DNA of 64,000 nucleotides from Sinorhizobium medicae (GCF_007827695.1 NZ_VITA01000009.1:124001-188000); one strand, 5' to 3'; positions 46,600 through 55,187 are shown, counted from the first letter of the stretch. The notes: generated by a model from the sequence alone, not told the origin. Translations and numbers: made by a program.

Positions 46600-49485
46600 T
46601 CAGCCTTTCTGCGCTACAAATCGCTTCTGCGTTTCCCCGAAGCCGACGCGGCGCTGCTGCTCGTTATACTGAGACAGAGCCTGCCCAACGCCCTGCCGCA
46701 CAAGGGCGCGGACGTGCTCATCACCGTTTGCACCGATGACGTTGACATTGAGGTTCGCCGGAGCGTTGGAACGCTGGTTGTTGTTGTCGTTCAAGGATTG
46801 CATGAGCTTGTGATTGCTCATGACGCCCGATCCCTGCGGCAGGTTTACGAGCTCCGGACCGCGCTCGCCGACGACCGACAAGCCACCGGGGGCATAGTTC
46901 GTGCCGTTGGCGAAAAGGCCGATCCCGCCGCTGAGCATCGCCGAGGCGAATTGGCCCGAACCGGAGAATAGACCCATACCGTACTTGGTCAGGCTGCTCA
47001 GGATGCCCGAACCGCCGCCGTTGCCCATGAGGGCTTGCGGAATGCTGGCGAGTGTCTGACCGAGACCGCCGGCACCCTGCCCTAGCTCGCTCAGCCCCTT
47101 GACCGTTTCCCTTGATGCTTCGCCGAGCTTGGTGATCGCATCCACGGCACTGTCGCCTCCGGAATAGGTCCCGATACCCTCGAAGTTGCCGATGCCAGCC
47201 TTCTTGGCGCCATACCATGCTCCCCAGCCACTCTTCCTGGCTTCGTCAAGCGCGAAGTCGATGCCCGCCGGGCCAGCCGACGCATCGGCCGGATCAAGGC
47301 CCGTCTGGGCCATAAACTTGTTGCCGAGACCGCCGCCCTTGTAGAGCTGGAATGGCCCGAACGACGGCTCACGAACTCCGTTCTTGACGTAGTTCGACTG
47401 TAGGTTCCAACTGTTGAGACCACCTTCAGACTTGGCAACTCGCAGCGCGATGTCCGGGTCAATGCCCCGAGCGGCTGCCGCCTTTGCAATATAGCTTGCG
47501 ATCTCGGTCGTCGGAGGCAGAGCGCCTCGGGTGACGGCACCTACCGGAGCGGCAAAGGTCTTGTTATCGTTCGCGCCAAGAAATGATCCGAACGTTGTGG
47601 TCGCGTTGAACCCCGAAGACAAGGCTCCGGCACCCGCCTTAGAGCCGCCGGTCAACCAGTTGGCCGCAGCGGTACCAAGTTGATCAAAGATTGCGCCCCA
47701 AGCCTTCTCGCTCGCCTTCTGCGCTGCACTCAGCGCCGACTTGACGATCGCGTCCCCGATCTTGCCGCCGTTCGCCCATGCCTCCTGGTGGATGCCGTCG
47801 AAGAACCCCTTGAAGGCGTCCTTCGCTTCATCCCGGCGCAGGCCTTGGCGGATTGCGTTCGCCTCAGGCGAATTCAGATCCTCGTTGAAGCCGTAGCGCG
47901 TGAGCGTGGCCGCTACCTGCCGGTCGATGGCGCTGCGCTCGGCCTGGCGCTCCTGAAACGAGATGTCGAGCCAGAAGTCAGCCTTTGCCTCAGCGGCCTG
48001 CCGATAGGCCTTCGTGACGTCGTCGACCTTCTCCTTCTGCGTTTCGAGCTCGAAGAAGTTCGGCTTCTGCCCCGGTACCGGAACGGCCGTCAGCCGGCCA
48101 TCAGAGTTTAAGATGGTCGTGGCGTCCGGGTCGCCGCTCAACTCGATGTTCGGTCGGCTGGTCGGAACACCCGGATTGCGCGGCATGAAATCCGCGGTGC
48201 GCATCGTCCTGCCGTTTTCCGTGAAGAACGATCCTGAGATGATGTCCTGAACGTTGTCGGCCCCGGCAATGCCCGCAATCCAAGCAGCGCGCGCTTCCCG
48301 CGAAGCCTCGATGCTGTCTCGGATCGATTTGGTAATGAGGTCGAAGGCGTCCCGGAACCCGAGAACGGACTTAATGCCATACCGGTCCACCGCTTCAGAC
48401 AAGAAGCGCTGGGCGTTGTTGATGTCCGCTATCGATGCGGTACCCTCGTCGAGGCGCTCGCGCAGGTCACCGAAGGCCTGCGAGAAATCCCGGATGAATG
48501 CGGGATCAGCATCGATGCTGCGGAGGCCGCGAACCGCCTCGGAGAACTGCCGGTTGACACCCTGCAACTCCTCGCCGAGACCCTCTAGCTCTCGGCCGGC
48601 CAGAATTTCTCCTGCTTCCCGACCCTGGGTGATCTTATCGGCGCGGTCGAGCTCGTCGACGTAAGCTTTCAGCTGCGGCGCAGCGTCGCCCCACAGGGCG
48701 GCCGCGCGCCGGATCAGATCGTTCTGCTCTTCGAAGAGCTTGCTCGTCTTGTCCGTGCCGCTTTCGGCCGTCATGAAATACTGGACGAGCGCGGCGGTAC
48801 CGGCGGTCAAGCCGATAGTGACCAGCGAAACAGGGCTGATCAGCGACGCGAAGGCCGATGCCAGACCGGAGACCGGCCGCTCCATCGAACCGAGAACGGA
48901 CGCAAGCTGCGTGCCCTGCTGCAGACCGATCATGAGCGGGTTCATGCCCATGGCGGCCGTGACGGCGATATCCTGAAACTGGAACGCAGCATTGCCAGAG
49001 TTGAAGCCCTGCGCGCCCGGCCGGTTCGTGTTCGCAGCCTTTACCGCAGCGCCGGCGGCCGTCGCCGACGTCTTCAGCCTCTCATATGCCTGGCGCTCAC
49101 GATCGAGAGCCTGCGTCATTTCCTGCGCCGTGATGGCGCCGAGCTTGTGCGCCCGCTGGATTTCGCCAATGGACGCCTCGTAATCGCGCGTGGCTTTCGC
49201 CAACGGCTGATACTTCAGCGTGAGCCGCTCGACTTCCATTCGGAAGGCGCGCACATGCTCATCCTGCGCTCCGAACGAGCGGCCGAGATCGTCGATCGGA
49301 GGCTTGAGCCTGCCGGCGCCCTGTCCTGCCTTCCCAAGCGCGCCGCCAAGCTGATCGACCTCGTTCTCGAGCTTCCCAACAGCCTGTTGAGTGCGGCCAG
49401 CGGCTGCCGTCAGGTGATCGAGGTCAGCGGCGCCTTTGACGGCCGGCGAACTGTCGATCTTGAAACCAAGGGTAGCTTCAGACAT
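46600..49485 (-). CDS. tail tape measure protein with lysozyme-like domain
   Basis: This 961-aa protein starts with the coiled-coil region of tape measure proteins and has hydrophobic segments at about residues 175-250 (VTAAMGMNPLMIGLQQGTQL, LVTIGLTAGTAALVQYF). At about 690-800 is a lysozyme/transglycosylase-like domain (AAARGIDPDIALRVAKSEGG, SFGPFQLYKGGGLGNKFMAQ). It sets tail length and probably helps penetrate murein. The C-terminus contains VIGANGDEHVRALVRQGVGQ, a motif shared with the small protein at 53172. Confidence 0.92.
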   Translation of the reverse strand: MSEATLGFKIDSSPAVKGAADLDHLTAAAGRTQQAVGKLENEVDQLGGALGKAGQGAGRLKPPIDDLGRSFGAQDEHVRAFRMEVERLTLKYQPLAKATRDYEASIGEIQRAHKLGAITAQEMTQALDRERQAYERLKTSATAAGAAVKAANTNRPGAQGFNSGNAAFQFQDIAVTAAMGMNPLMIGLQQGTQLASVLGSMERPVSGLASAFASLISPVSLVTIGLTAGTAALVQYFMTAESGTDKTSKLFEEQNDLIRRAAALWGDAAPQLKAYVDELDRADKITQGREAGEILAGRELEGLGEELQGVNRQFSEAVRGLRSIDADPAFIRDFSQAFGDLRERLDEGTASIADINNAQRFLSEAVDRYGIKSVLGFRDAFDLITKSIRDSIEASREARAAWIAGIAGADNVQDIISGSFFTENGRTMRTADFMPRNPGVPTSRPNIELSGDPDATTILNSDGRLTAVPVPGQKPNFFELETQKEKVDDVTKAYRQAAEAKADFWLDISFQERQAERSAIDRQVAATLTRYGFNEDLNSPEANAIRQGLRRDEAKDAFKGFFDGIHQEAWANGGKIGDAIVKSALSAAQKASEKAWGAIFDQLGTAAANWLTGGSKAGAGALSSGFNATTTFGSFLGANDNKTFAAPVGAVTRGALPPTTEIASYIAKAAAARGIDPDIALRVAKSEGGLNSWNLQSNYVKNGVREPSFGPFQLYKGGGLGNKFMAQTGLDPADASAGPAGIDFALDEARKSGWGAWYGAKKAGIGNFEGIGTYSGGDSAVDAITKLGEASRETVKGLSELGQGAGGLGQTLASIPQALMGNGGGSGILSSLTKYGMGLFSGSGQFASAMLSGGIGLFANGTNYAPGGLSVVGERGPELVNLPQGSGVMSNHKLMQSLNDNNNQRSNAPANLNVNVIGANGDEHVRALVRQGVGQALSQYNEQQRRVGFGETQKRFVAQKG

Positions 49486-49491
49486 CGGCTA

Positions 49492-49845
49492 TCACTTCTT
49501 GCTTGGGAAAAGCGCATCGAAGAGACGCGCGGAGAGCGGACGCTCTGAGACTTTCGGCTTCTCTGGCTCCGGCTCGTCCTTCGGCGCCATGATCTCGCGG
49601 CGCTTCAGGTCCATTGCCAGAATGGCATCGAGCTGCCACTGCTTGAGAACGAGGCCGCGAAGCCTCGCCCATTCTCCAATTGCCTGAAACCCGAGAGCGT
49701 TGGGCCCGTAGCCGTTCCCGGTGCGCTGGCTGTCCAGCTCTCGGAACCACCACCAGACCTGCTGGCCGGCAGCGGGGATAGCGAGCTTCTTACCTTCGTG
49801 CTGATCGACAATAAGCTTACAGAGCCGGTCGATCAGCCTTTGGTA
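49492..49845 (-). CDS. tail assembly chaperone, -1 frameshift extension (GT-like)
   Basis: After the end of the gene at 49833-50240, the -1 frame is open for 117 codons to a TGA at 49492. It encodes LIDRLCKLIVDQHEGKKLAI, QQVWWWFRELDSQRTGNGYG and LGFQAIGEWARLRGLVLKQW, clearly protein-like. This frame has no ATG, GTG or TTG before that region; upstream it is closed by a TGA inside the previous gene. It overlaps the previous gene across the stretch TCT TTT ACC AAA, where the UUUU at 49845-49848 allows a -1 slip. A G/GT-type fusion is therefore the likely product. Confidence 0.8.
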   Translation of the reverse strand, partial: YQRLIDRLCKLIVDQHEGKKLAIPAAGQQVWWWFRELDSQRTGNGYGPNALGFQAIGEWARLRGLVLKQWQLDAILAMDLKRREIMAPKDEPEPEKPKVSERPLSARLFDALFPSKK

Positions 49846-50240
49846 AAAGAGCCGCGGCGAACCGCGCGGACCTCGACCTGTTCACGGATGATCCGGAACT
49901 TGGTGTAGAGGTTGCGAACATTCTCCTCAGAGAAGGGCACAACACTGCCCCCAATCTTCGGATTTGGCGACCAGCTCATGGTTGCCTTTGCGAGGATGGC
50001 GACCATGCGGGCGTCGCTGTCATCATCCCGGCCAAGGCTTTCGCGCTCGGCCGCAGCCTTGGCGAACTCCGCGGCAACATCGCGGACCGCTTTCTGCATG
50101 CGGTCGCTGTCTGGGCCGACGACTCGGATCTTGAGACCGATCGGCTTGGCCTGTTCATTCAGGAGATCGATCTCGATACCCTCCTCCTGTGATTGGACGA
50201 GGGCTTCGAGACCGGAAAGGTCGACAAACTCTTCAGCCAT
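49833..50240 (-). CDS. tail assembly chaperone, upstream frame (G-like)
   Basis: This 135-aa protein contains LSGLEALVQSQEEGIEIDLL, RMQKAVRDVAAEFAKAAAER and FSEENVRNLYTKFRIIREQV. Its position between tail tube and tape measure is that of lambda gene G. A -1 slip near its 3' end would make the longer G-T protein. Its ATG overlaps the stop of the tail tube gene (1 base). Confidence 0.8.
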   Translation of the reverse strand: MAEEFVDLSGLEALVQSQEEGIEIDLLNEQAKPIGLKIRVVGPDSDRMQKAVRDVAAEFAKAAAERESLGRDDDSDARMVAILAKATMSWSPNPKIGGSVVPFSEENVRNLYTKFRIIREQVEVRAVRRGSFTKG

Positions 50241-50977
50241 TACGCACCACCGACAGGAGCGACCGTCAGAACGGCGCTGTTGATTTCGACATTGCCCTGA
50301 AGCAGGCGAGCGGTGTTGGCGCCCCCGCCGTTTTCCTGGGCGGTCATAACGATCCCGTAGAAATACTTGATCGTGCCCGTCGGTACGGTCGTGGCGGTGT
50401 GAGTGCCCGACTGCGTGCCGCTGGTGGCAATAGCCGAGCCACCCGGAGTCGCCGCGACACTGAAATCATTCGCGGTGGGGTTGACGACATAATAGGTCGT
50501 TCCGGCAGTGAGGCCCGTCGGCAGCGCGCCTGTCGTCGAGAATTTCACAGCCCCACCGGCGACAAGACCGTGCGCGTTCCAGGATATGACGCCTGGAGTG
50601 GCTACGGTGATCGTCACAGTCGACGTTTCCGCAGGCGGGGCATCATCGAAGGCGAGCTTGAAGGGATAGTTGTAGTCGGTCGCCTCCGCCGCGATCAGCG
50701 CAATCTGGCCGGCGTCGTTCGGCAGGATGATGAAGTTGTTCTGCATCGAGCCGGCGTTGCGGGTGCCCTTTGCCTTCAGATCGCGCCCAGAAGAGATGAT
50801 GGATTCGGTGATCAGCGCGGCGGCGTCGCCGATGGCGCCCATCGTCTGCCACCCCTTGATTTCGGTGAAGGTGACCGAGGTGAAGAGGGATTCGACGATG
50901 TCGGCATCGTCCGGGACGTCATTGACGGCCGCGCCGATATAGATTTTCGCACCGGCGACCGGGTAAAGCTGAGCCAT
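50240..50977 (-). CDS. major tail tube protein with Ig-like insertion
   Basis: This 245-aa protein has a tail-tube core: GAKIYIGAAVNDVPDDADIV, FTSVTFTEIKGWQTMGAIGD and DYNYPFKLAFDDAP. After about residue 110 it has a Thr/Gly-rich beta insertion (FSTTGALPTGLTAGTTYYVV) like the surface immunoglobulin-like decorations of siphovirus tails. The core resumes at GTIKYFYGIVMTAQENGGG. It stacks in rings around the tape measure. Confidence 0.85.
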   Translation of the reverse strand: MAQLYPVAGAKIYIGAAVNDVPDDADIVESLFTSVTFTEIKGWQTMGAIGDAAALITESIISSGRDLKAKGTRNAGSMQNNFIILPNDAGQIALIAAEATDYNYPFKLAFDDAPPAETSTVTITVATPGVISWNAHGLVAGGAVKFSTTGALPTGLTAGTTYYVVNPTANDFSVAATPGGSAIATSGTQSGTHTATTVPTGTIKYFYGIVMTAQENGGGANTARLLQGNVEINSAVLTVAPVGGA

Positions 50978-51033
50978 AGCTCATTCCTTTCTGTCTGATT
51001 GCGCTTGCCGAAGGCGCAGGAACGGCAGGCCAA

Positions 51034-51465
51034 TCAGGCCGGAACTTGCGGGTAGCAACGCCACCGGGTGGTGACGGGTATGTTGTGGTGGGTATCCCCT
51101 GTCACGAGGACGCCGATTTCCGGATCAACGTCGATGCGGACTTGCGTGTCGGTCCGGAACAGCTTTGTTCCGCGGCGAAAATGCGCGCGAAGCTGGCCGG
51201 CGAGATTGTATCCGTCGACGATCGCGGAGCCTTTCGGCCACATGACGTTGGTGCGCACAAAGCCTTGTCGGATCGGGTCCATGACAAGCGAAAGGTCTGT
51301 TTCGATCGAGCGGTTGAAGTGGACCTCGACAGAAACGAACTTGCTCTGTGCAGTCGGCGCGAAAGGCACTCCTGGAAGGACGATGGTTACACCGGCCGGC
51401 GGGACAAAGGCCTGCGCTCGAAGCAGCAGCGCCTGATAGATTTTCATTTCCACCGTATCAGCCAT
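51034..51465 (-). CDS. tail terminator / tail completion protein
   Basis: This 143-aa alpha/beta protein (MKIYQALLLRAQAFVPPAGV, SVEVHFNRSIETDLSLVMDP, DTHHNIPVTTRWRCYPQVPA) lies just before the tail tube in transcription order. This is where siphoviruses encode the tail terminator (DUF4128-like). The 56-base gap to the tube gene holds its ribosome binding site. Confidence 0.7.
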   Translation of the reverse strand: MADTVEMKIYQALLLRAQAFVPPAGVTIVLPGVPFAPTAQSKFVSVEVHFNRSIETDLSLVMDPIRQGFVRTNVMWPKGSAIVDGYNLAGQLRAHFRRGTKLFRTDTQVRIDVDPEIGVLVTGDTHHNIPVTTRWRCYPQVPA

Positions 51466-51482
51466 CTGTTACCTCTAGGCCC

Positions 51483-51698
51483 ATGGCCGACAAAGCACTC
51501 AGCGATACCGAGGTGTATGACCTCTTGCACGAAGCGTTGTCGCTGCTTCTCAATAAGACGGTTGAGACCGAGAACGGCCGGCAGGTGCTTTCCGCTGCGA
51601 TCCGCGATTTAGACATCCTTCAGCGCGCGCTGCTCATTATGTCCGAGGGCTCGGACCCGCTTCAAAGCAACCGCGAACCTTCGCCTCAGCTTCCTTGA
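51483..51698 (+). CDS. small hypothetical protein on the opposite strand within the tail block
   Basis: This 71-aa frame reads MADKALSDTEVYDLLHEALS, then NKTVETENGRQVLSAAIRDL and LLIMSEGSDPLQSN. Its amphipathic, balanced composition looks like real protein. It fills the only 170-base gap between minus-strand genes in this part of the block and runs 62 bases into the next gene in antisense. No close relative is recognised. Confidence 0.45.
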   Translation: MADKALSDTEVYDLLHEALSLLLNKTVETENGRQVLSAAIRDLDILQRALLIMSEGSDPLQSNREPSPQLP

Positions 51699-52116
51699 CC
51701 GTTTGCGGCCAGGTCTGAGCCTCGGCATCAACAAAGCCGAACCCCTGCTGATTGTAGACACGCCCGAGGCTGTCCTGCCCGACGAAGCCGTAATTCATGC
51801 GCGGGCCATAGGCGGCCTGAAATCCAAGATAGAGCGTCTCGCCGATATCGAGGTTGGAGATGATGAGCTCGATCTCCCCACTCTGATTCGGATATTCCCT
51901 CTCGCCCTCAACGCGCGGCATTGTGGAAGTCGATGCCATTAGCGAGTTCTTGAGGTTGCCGGTATCGACCGGGATGCGCCCACCCTCCGCAACCGATGTC
52001 CGAACGTTGTTCGCGACCATCTGCGCCGCGGTGCGCAAGACGGCCGCCTCCCGTTCCTTCTCCGCCTGTACCCATTCCGACACCTGGGCGGCAAAGCTCA
52101 GATTGTTCTCAGCCAT
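51637..52116 (-). CDS. HK97 gp10-like head-tail connector
   Basis: This 159-aa protein has the gp10-like pattern: RTAAQMVANNVRTSVAEGGR, IPVDTGNLKNSLMAS and LYLGFQAAYGPRMNYGFVG. Proteins of this type lie at the neck between head and tail. Its start overlaps the stop of the head morphogenesis gene by one base. Confidence 0.8.
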   Translation of the reverse strand: MAENNLSFAAQVSEWVQAEKEREAAVLRTAAQMVANNVRTSVAEGGRIPVDTGNLKNSLMASTSTMPRVEGEREYPNQSGEIELIISNLDIGETLYLGFQAAYGPRMNYGFVGQDSLGRVYNQQGFGFVDAEAQTWPQTVKEAEAKVRGCFEAGPSPRT

Positions 52117-53168
52117 TATCGGCCTCGCGATCTCGCGTATTCCTCGGGAAAGTCGAAGTTATATTCGACGTGGCAGCGGCAACCGATGATCTCTGCTGCA
52201 CCAGCGCCGAGACTGGTATCGCCTGGGAAGCGCATCATAGCGCCCGATGGCGACTGGAACGGCAAATCCATGCCTGTCACCTCTTCGGCATTCAGGACCA
52301 GATGCGTGTGGCGAACACGGCCGTCACCGACCGAGCGCCAACGGCGAGTGACAATACTGGCGTCGCGGCCGGCGCGGTCCAGTCCCTGCTGATAGGCTTC
52401 ATGCTTCGCAGCGTGGGCGGATGACTGCGTTTCCGTGCGCGCGATCGTCTGGGCCCGGAGCTGCACATAGCGGTCCGCCAGACGGCCGGTGATCTTCTGG
52501 ACGGCGTCGGCCGGAAGCGACCTGCCCTCGCGAATGGCCTTGGCGACCTGCCGGTCGAAGCGCTTATCCCGGCGCGTCAGCGTCAGGTAGTGCTTCATGC
52601 CCTCTACGTCGCCCGAGAGGAGCGCCGTGCGCGCGTTCTCGACGGCGCGGGCAAGCTGCGACGTCATGCCGAGCAAGCCACCTTCACGGCGCCCGGTGAC
52701 CCGGTTGAAGCGGCCGGCGATGTCGAGTGCAATCGTGTTCGGCCCCTGCCCCTTGGCATAGCCTGCTTCGATACGCTCCCGGGCCATCTGCTTCGTGTCT
52801 TCGGTGACGTGCGTGATCAGCGTCGACGAGGCTTCGCGGATGATCTGCTCGGCACGCTGGTTCTGGACGTCCCACCTGAAGACGACACGGCCGCCCGCCG
52901 GATCCGACAGGCGGGGCATGTTCTTGACGACCAGGAGGCCACCTGAATTGAAGGCGGTCCGGATCGCCTCGGAGAGCGGCCGGAAGGCTGCCGGGTCGAC
53001 GTGAAGTGCCGCAATGGCACCCTCAACGTCTCGGCGTTCCAGCCGCTCGACAACCTCTTTCAACACGATCTCGGATTTGATGTCCTCGATCGCTTCGCGG
53101 AAGGCCTTCTCCATTGCTGGGGAAAGCTCCTCGATGAGCGCGTCGAGCTGCTGCCGAAGAGAGGCCAA
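52116..53168 (-). CDS. minor head protein / head morphogenesis (SPP1 gp7-Mu F-like)
   Basis: This 350-aa protein has a helical N-terminal half. The C-terminal Phage_Mu_F domain contains AQTIARTETQSSAHAAKHEA, RRWRSVGDGRVRHTHLVLNA and the closing GAAEIIGCRCHVEYN. These proteins bind the portal and help head assembly or DNA ejection. Usually the gene is next to portal; here it lies among neck genes. Confidence 0.82.
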   Translation of the reverse strand: MASLRQQLDALIEELSPAMEKAFREAIEDIKSEIVLKEVVERLERRDVEGAIAALHVDPAAFRPLSEAIRTAFNSGGLLVVKNMPRLSDPAGGRVVFRWDVQNQRAEQIIREASSTLITHVTEDTKQMARERIEAGYAKGQGPNTIALDIAGRFNRVTGRREGGLLGMTSQLARAVENARTALLSGDVEGMKHYLTLTRRDKRFDRQVAKAIREGRSLPADAVQKITGRLADRYVQLRAQTIARTETQSSAHAAKHEAYQQGLDRAGRDASIVTRRWRSVGDGRVRHTHLVLNAEEVTGMDLPFQSPSGAMMRFPGDTSLGAGAAEIIGCRCHVEYNFDFPEEYARSRGR

Positions 53169-53171
53169 GGC

Positions 53172-53432
53172 TTATCGCCCCTTACGATGGGCAAAGGTCC
53201 GCTGCTCGGAAAGCGCCTTCTGGACACCTTCCTGCACAAGCCGACGAATACGCGCGTCACCATCAGCGCCCGTGACCATGACGCTGACCTGTTGGGCTTG
53301 ACTGCGAGCGACGTCTGTTGCGGGCATGGCTGAGGGCTTCGGAAAGCCCTCCACGCGCTCACCGACGAGAATGGCGGCAGGAGCGGCTACGGCGCCGCCG
53401 ACGGCAAAGCCGAGAAATGAGCGCCGGTTCAT
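53172..53432 (-). CDS. small protein with Tat-like signal and tape-measure-like C-terminus
   Basis: This 86-aa protein begins with a twin-arginine-type signal (MNRRSFLGFAVGGAVAAPAA). It ends with VSVMVTGADGDARIRRLVQE, GVQKALSEQR. The end closely parallels the C-terminus of the tape measure protein (VIGANGDEHVRALVRQGVGQ, ALSQ). The function is unknown. It overlaps the preceding small gene by 4 bases. Confidence 0.6.
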   Translation of the reverse strand: MNRRSFLGFAVGGAVAAPAAILVGERVEGFPKPSAMPATDVARSQAQQVSVMVTGADGDARIRRLVQEGVQKALSEQRTFAHRKGR

Positions 53433-53590
53433 TCCTTGTCGCCCTTCTTCGCCGCAACCTTCTCTTCGGGCATCTTCTCGGCGATGCCGAGATTGATCAG
53501 CCCTTGGGCGAGGCCGCCAGAGAGTTCGGAGGCATCGACGACATCGCCGACGGCATAACCTTGATAGTCCTTCACAAAGCGGATTTTCAT
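53429..53590 (-). CDS. small head-tail region protein
   Basis: This 53-aa protein (MKIRFVKDYQGYAVGDVVDA, SELSGGLAQGLINLGIAEKM, Lys/Glu tail) resembles small beta-barrel proteins often encoded among head genes of tailed phages. GAAA and AGGAAACGCC precede the ATG. Its start resembles that of the 115-aa protein at 54840. Confidence 0.6.
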   Translation of the reverse strand: MKIRFVKDYQGYAVGDVVDASELSGGLAQGLINLGIAEKMPEEKVAAKKGDKE

Positions 53591-53970
53591 GGCGTTTCCT
53601 TTCACCAAGTTAGGCCAGTCGACCTTCGGGCCGACACCGGGTTTAATCACTTCCTTGGCGACCTTGTCGGCGCGATCTCACGTCCGTAGAGGTCGACCAG
53701 GACGGCGAATATCTTCGCAGGCGGAGTAATGGCCGCTTCTTGCCTCCCGAAATCGCTCAGGGAGACGTGCCAGCCATGCTATAGAAGGCTCCGCTAATAC
53801 ACTGAGGCTGGCTCAATGAAGAAGTACTCGGCTCCGATCATCGTCGGTACCGCGTTACTCATCCTGGTCTGCGTCTACGTCTACATGTTTGTTGCCTACC
53901 AGCCGTGAGATCAGGTTGTGCATCGCGGGGTGGTCCTTCGAGAAGGACCAGGCGCTGGCAAAACGCATAC
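53591..53970. other. gap in the minus-strand structural block
   Basis: No minus-strand gene of convincing quality occupies these 380 bases. The only gene seen is the 30-aa plus-strand membrane peptide at 53816-53908. Confidence 0.45.
53816..53908 (+). CDS. 30-aa single-pass membrane peptide
   Basis: The frame reads MKKYSAPIIVGTALLILVCV and ends YVYMFVAYQP. It is a basic start, a membrane helix of about 20 residues and a short tail. GAGG lies nine bases before the ATG. It is on the strand opposite to the virion genes, so it is probably expressed in the lysogen. Confidence 0.5.
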   Translation: MKKYSAPIIVGTALLILVCVYVYMFVAYQP

Positions 53971-54336
53971 TCACTGTGCCAGTCTCCCATGCACGATGAA
54001 AACCACCGGCGTGATGCCGTCGTATTTGTTCGGGTCGCCGGCAACGATGGCGTAATCTTTGCCATTGGCGGTGACGACGTCCCCCAGGGTCGGCTCGATC
54101 GGTAGGCCGACAGCGGAGATGTAAATCTGCATGTCTCCGGTCTGGATGACCGTGCCGTCAACGTAGCGGGCCTCGTAGGCCATTGGCACGAGCGTTGCCG
54201 GGTAAGGCGTCGGCACAGGATCGCCACCATAGATCGGGTCCGGTGGCTCAAGGCGCGTGACGACGCCGGCCTGCCCGAACTCCTCGATGAGATCGTGCGC
54301 GGTCGCCTGCATGTCTGCATAGTCGAACGTAGCCAT
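53971..54336 (-). CDS. head-tail joining protein
   Basis: This 121-aa beta-rich protein (FGQAGVVTRLEPPDPIYGGD, VIQTGDMQIYISAVGLPIEP, YDGITPVVFIVHGRLAQ) resembles neck proteins of the HK97-like head completion group, recognised mainly by position and length. It overlaps the upstream gene by one base. Confidence 0.65.
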   Translation of the reverse strand: MATFDYADMQATAHDLIEEFGQAGVVTRLEPPDPIYGGDPVPTPYPATLVPMAYEARYVDGTVIQTGDMQIYISAVGLPIEPTLGDVVTANGKDYAIVAGDPNKYDGITPVVFIVHGRLAQ

Positions 54337-54830
54337 CAGCAGCCAACCGAGAGAATGCCGAGGCAGACAAGGCTGTCGTCGCGCAGGAAAGGCGCCAACA
54401 TGCCGTCCACGACTGAGATGATGGGTGTGAGATCGGCGCCGGTCTCGCTCTCACTGGACGTGCTCTGATACTCGACCTCGAGCTGTCCTACCTTCTTCCG
54501 CTTCACGCGGGTAGCGCCGGATCCAACAACCGAAAGGCTGCCGGGTTTCGTCGCTTCCTGGTAGGCAGCATAGAACGATGCATGAATGACCGCGGTCGGG
54601 ACGACGTCGGACGGGATCAACTTGCCGTTGACAATCGCGCCCTCGCGCGGCCACTGCCGCTCTTGAACCGGATCAACGACACTGCCCACGAAGCGAGAGC
54701 CGTACACCGCGTCGATGTACTGGCTCCCACGATTGCGGAGCACGGCAGGCGACGGCGCGCCAGATGGCAGCATGTAGCCGTTCTCTGTCAGCCACGCCTG
54801 AAACGTGCTGTCTTCACCATAGCCTGCCAT
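54336..54830 (-). CDS. head-tail adaptor (DnaT-like/gp6-like) protein
   Basis: This 164-aa protein is largely helical in the part RNRGSQYIDAVYGSRFVGSV, VPTAVIHASFYAAYQEATKP. It has a Ser/Thr-rich linker and closes with ISVVDGMLAPFLRDD. The pattern fits the connector proteins that bind under the portal (gp6-like, often named putative DnaT-like). No replication function is implied. Confidence 0.65.
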   Translation of the reverse strand: MAGYGEDSTFQAWLTENGYMLPSGAPSPAVLRNRGSQYIDAVYGSRFVGSVVDPVQERQWPREGAIVNGKLIPSDVVPTAVIHASFYAAYQEATKPGSLSVVGSGATRVKRKKVGQLEVEYQSTSSESETGADLTPIISVVDGMLAPFLRDDSLVCLGILSVGC

Positions 54831-54839
54831 GATCGTTCC

Positions 54840-55187
54840 TTACGGCTGGGTTGCCAGGTCTTCGAGCGCGGCGACGATGTCCGCCTTGCTGGCCGGCGTC
54901 TTCTCGCCGAGCAGCTTCGTCGCTGCCGACTTGAAGGTCATGAACGGGACGCTGGTGTCGTTGGCCATTGCGAGTACTTCGGCCGCCGTCTTGGCTTCGC
55001 CGCCACCATCGCCGGTCACAGCTACCTTGCCCCTACTGTCACCGCCCGAAAGAATATCATAACGGCCAGCCCATCCCTTGGGCTCATCGGCAACATCCAT
55101 TTCATGGCCCACCGGCATTTCCTTGCCGTCCTTGCCATAGATGCCGGTGGAATCCAGACCAGCCGGCGCTTTCAAACGGATCTTCAT
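54840..55187 (-). CDS. hypothetical head-region protein
   Basis: This 115-aa protein has a beta N-terminus (MKIRLKAPAGLDSTGIYGKD, MPVGHEMDVADEPKGWAGRY) and a C-terminal part rich in Ala and Lys (GEKTPASKADIVAALEDLA), like an SAP/HeH-type helix pair that could bind DNA. It lies just after the major capsid gene in transcription order. Confidence 0.55.
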   Translation of the reverse strand: MKIRLKAPAGLDSTGIYGKDGKEMPVGHEMDVADEPKGWAGRYDILSGGDSRGKVAVTGDGGGEAKTAAEVLAMANDTSVPFMTFKSAATKLLGEKTPASKADIVAALEDLATQP

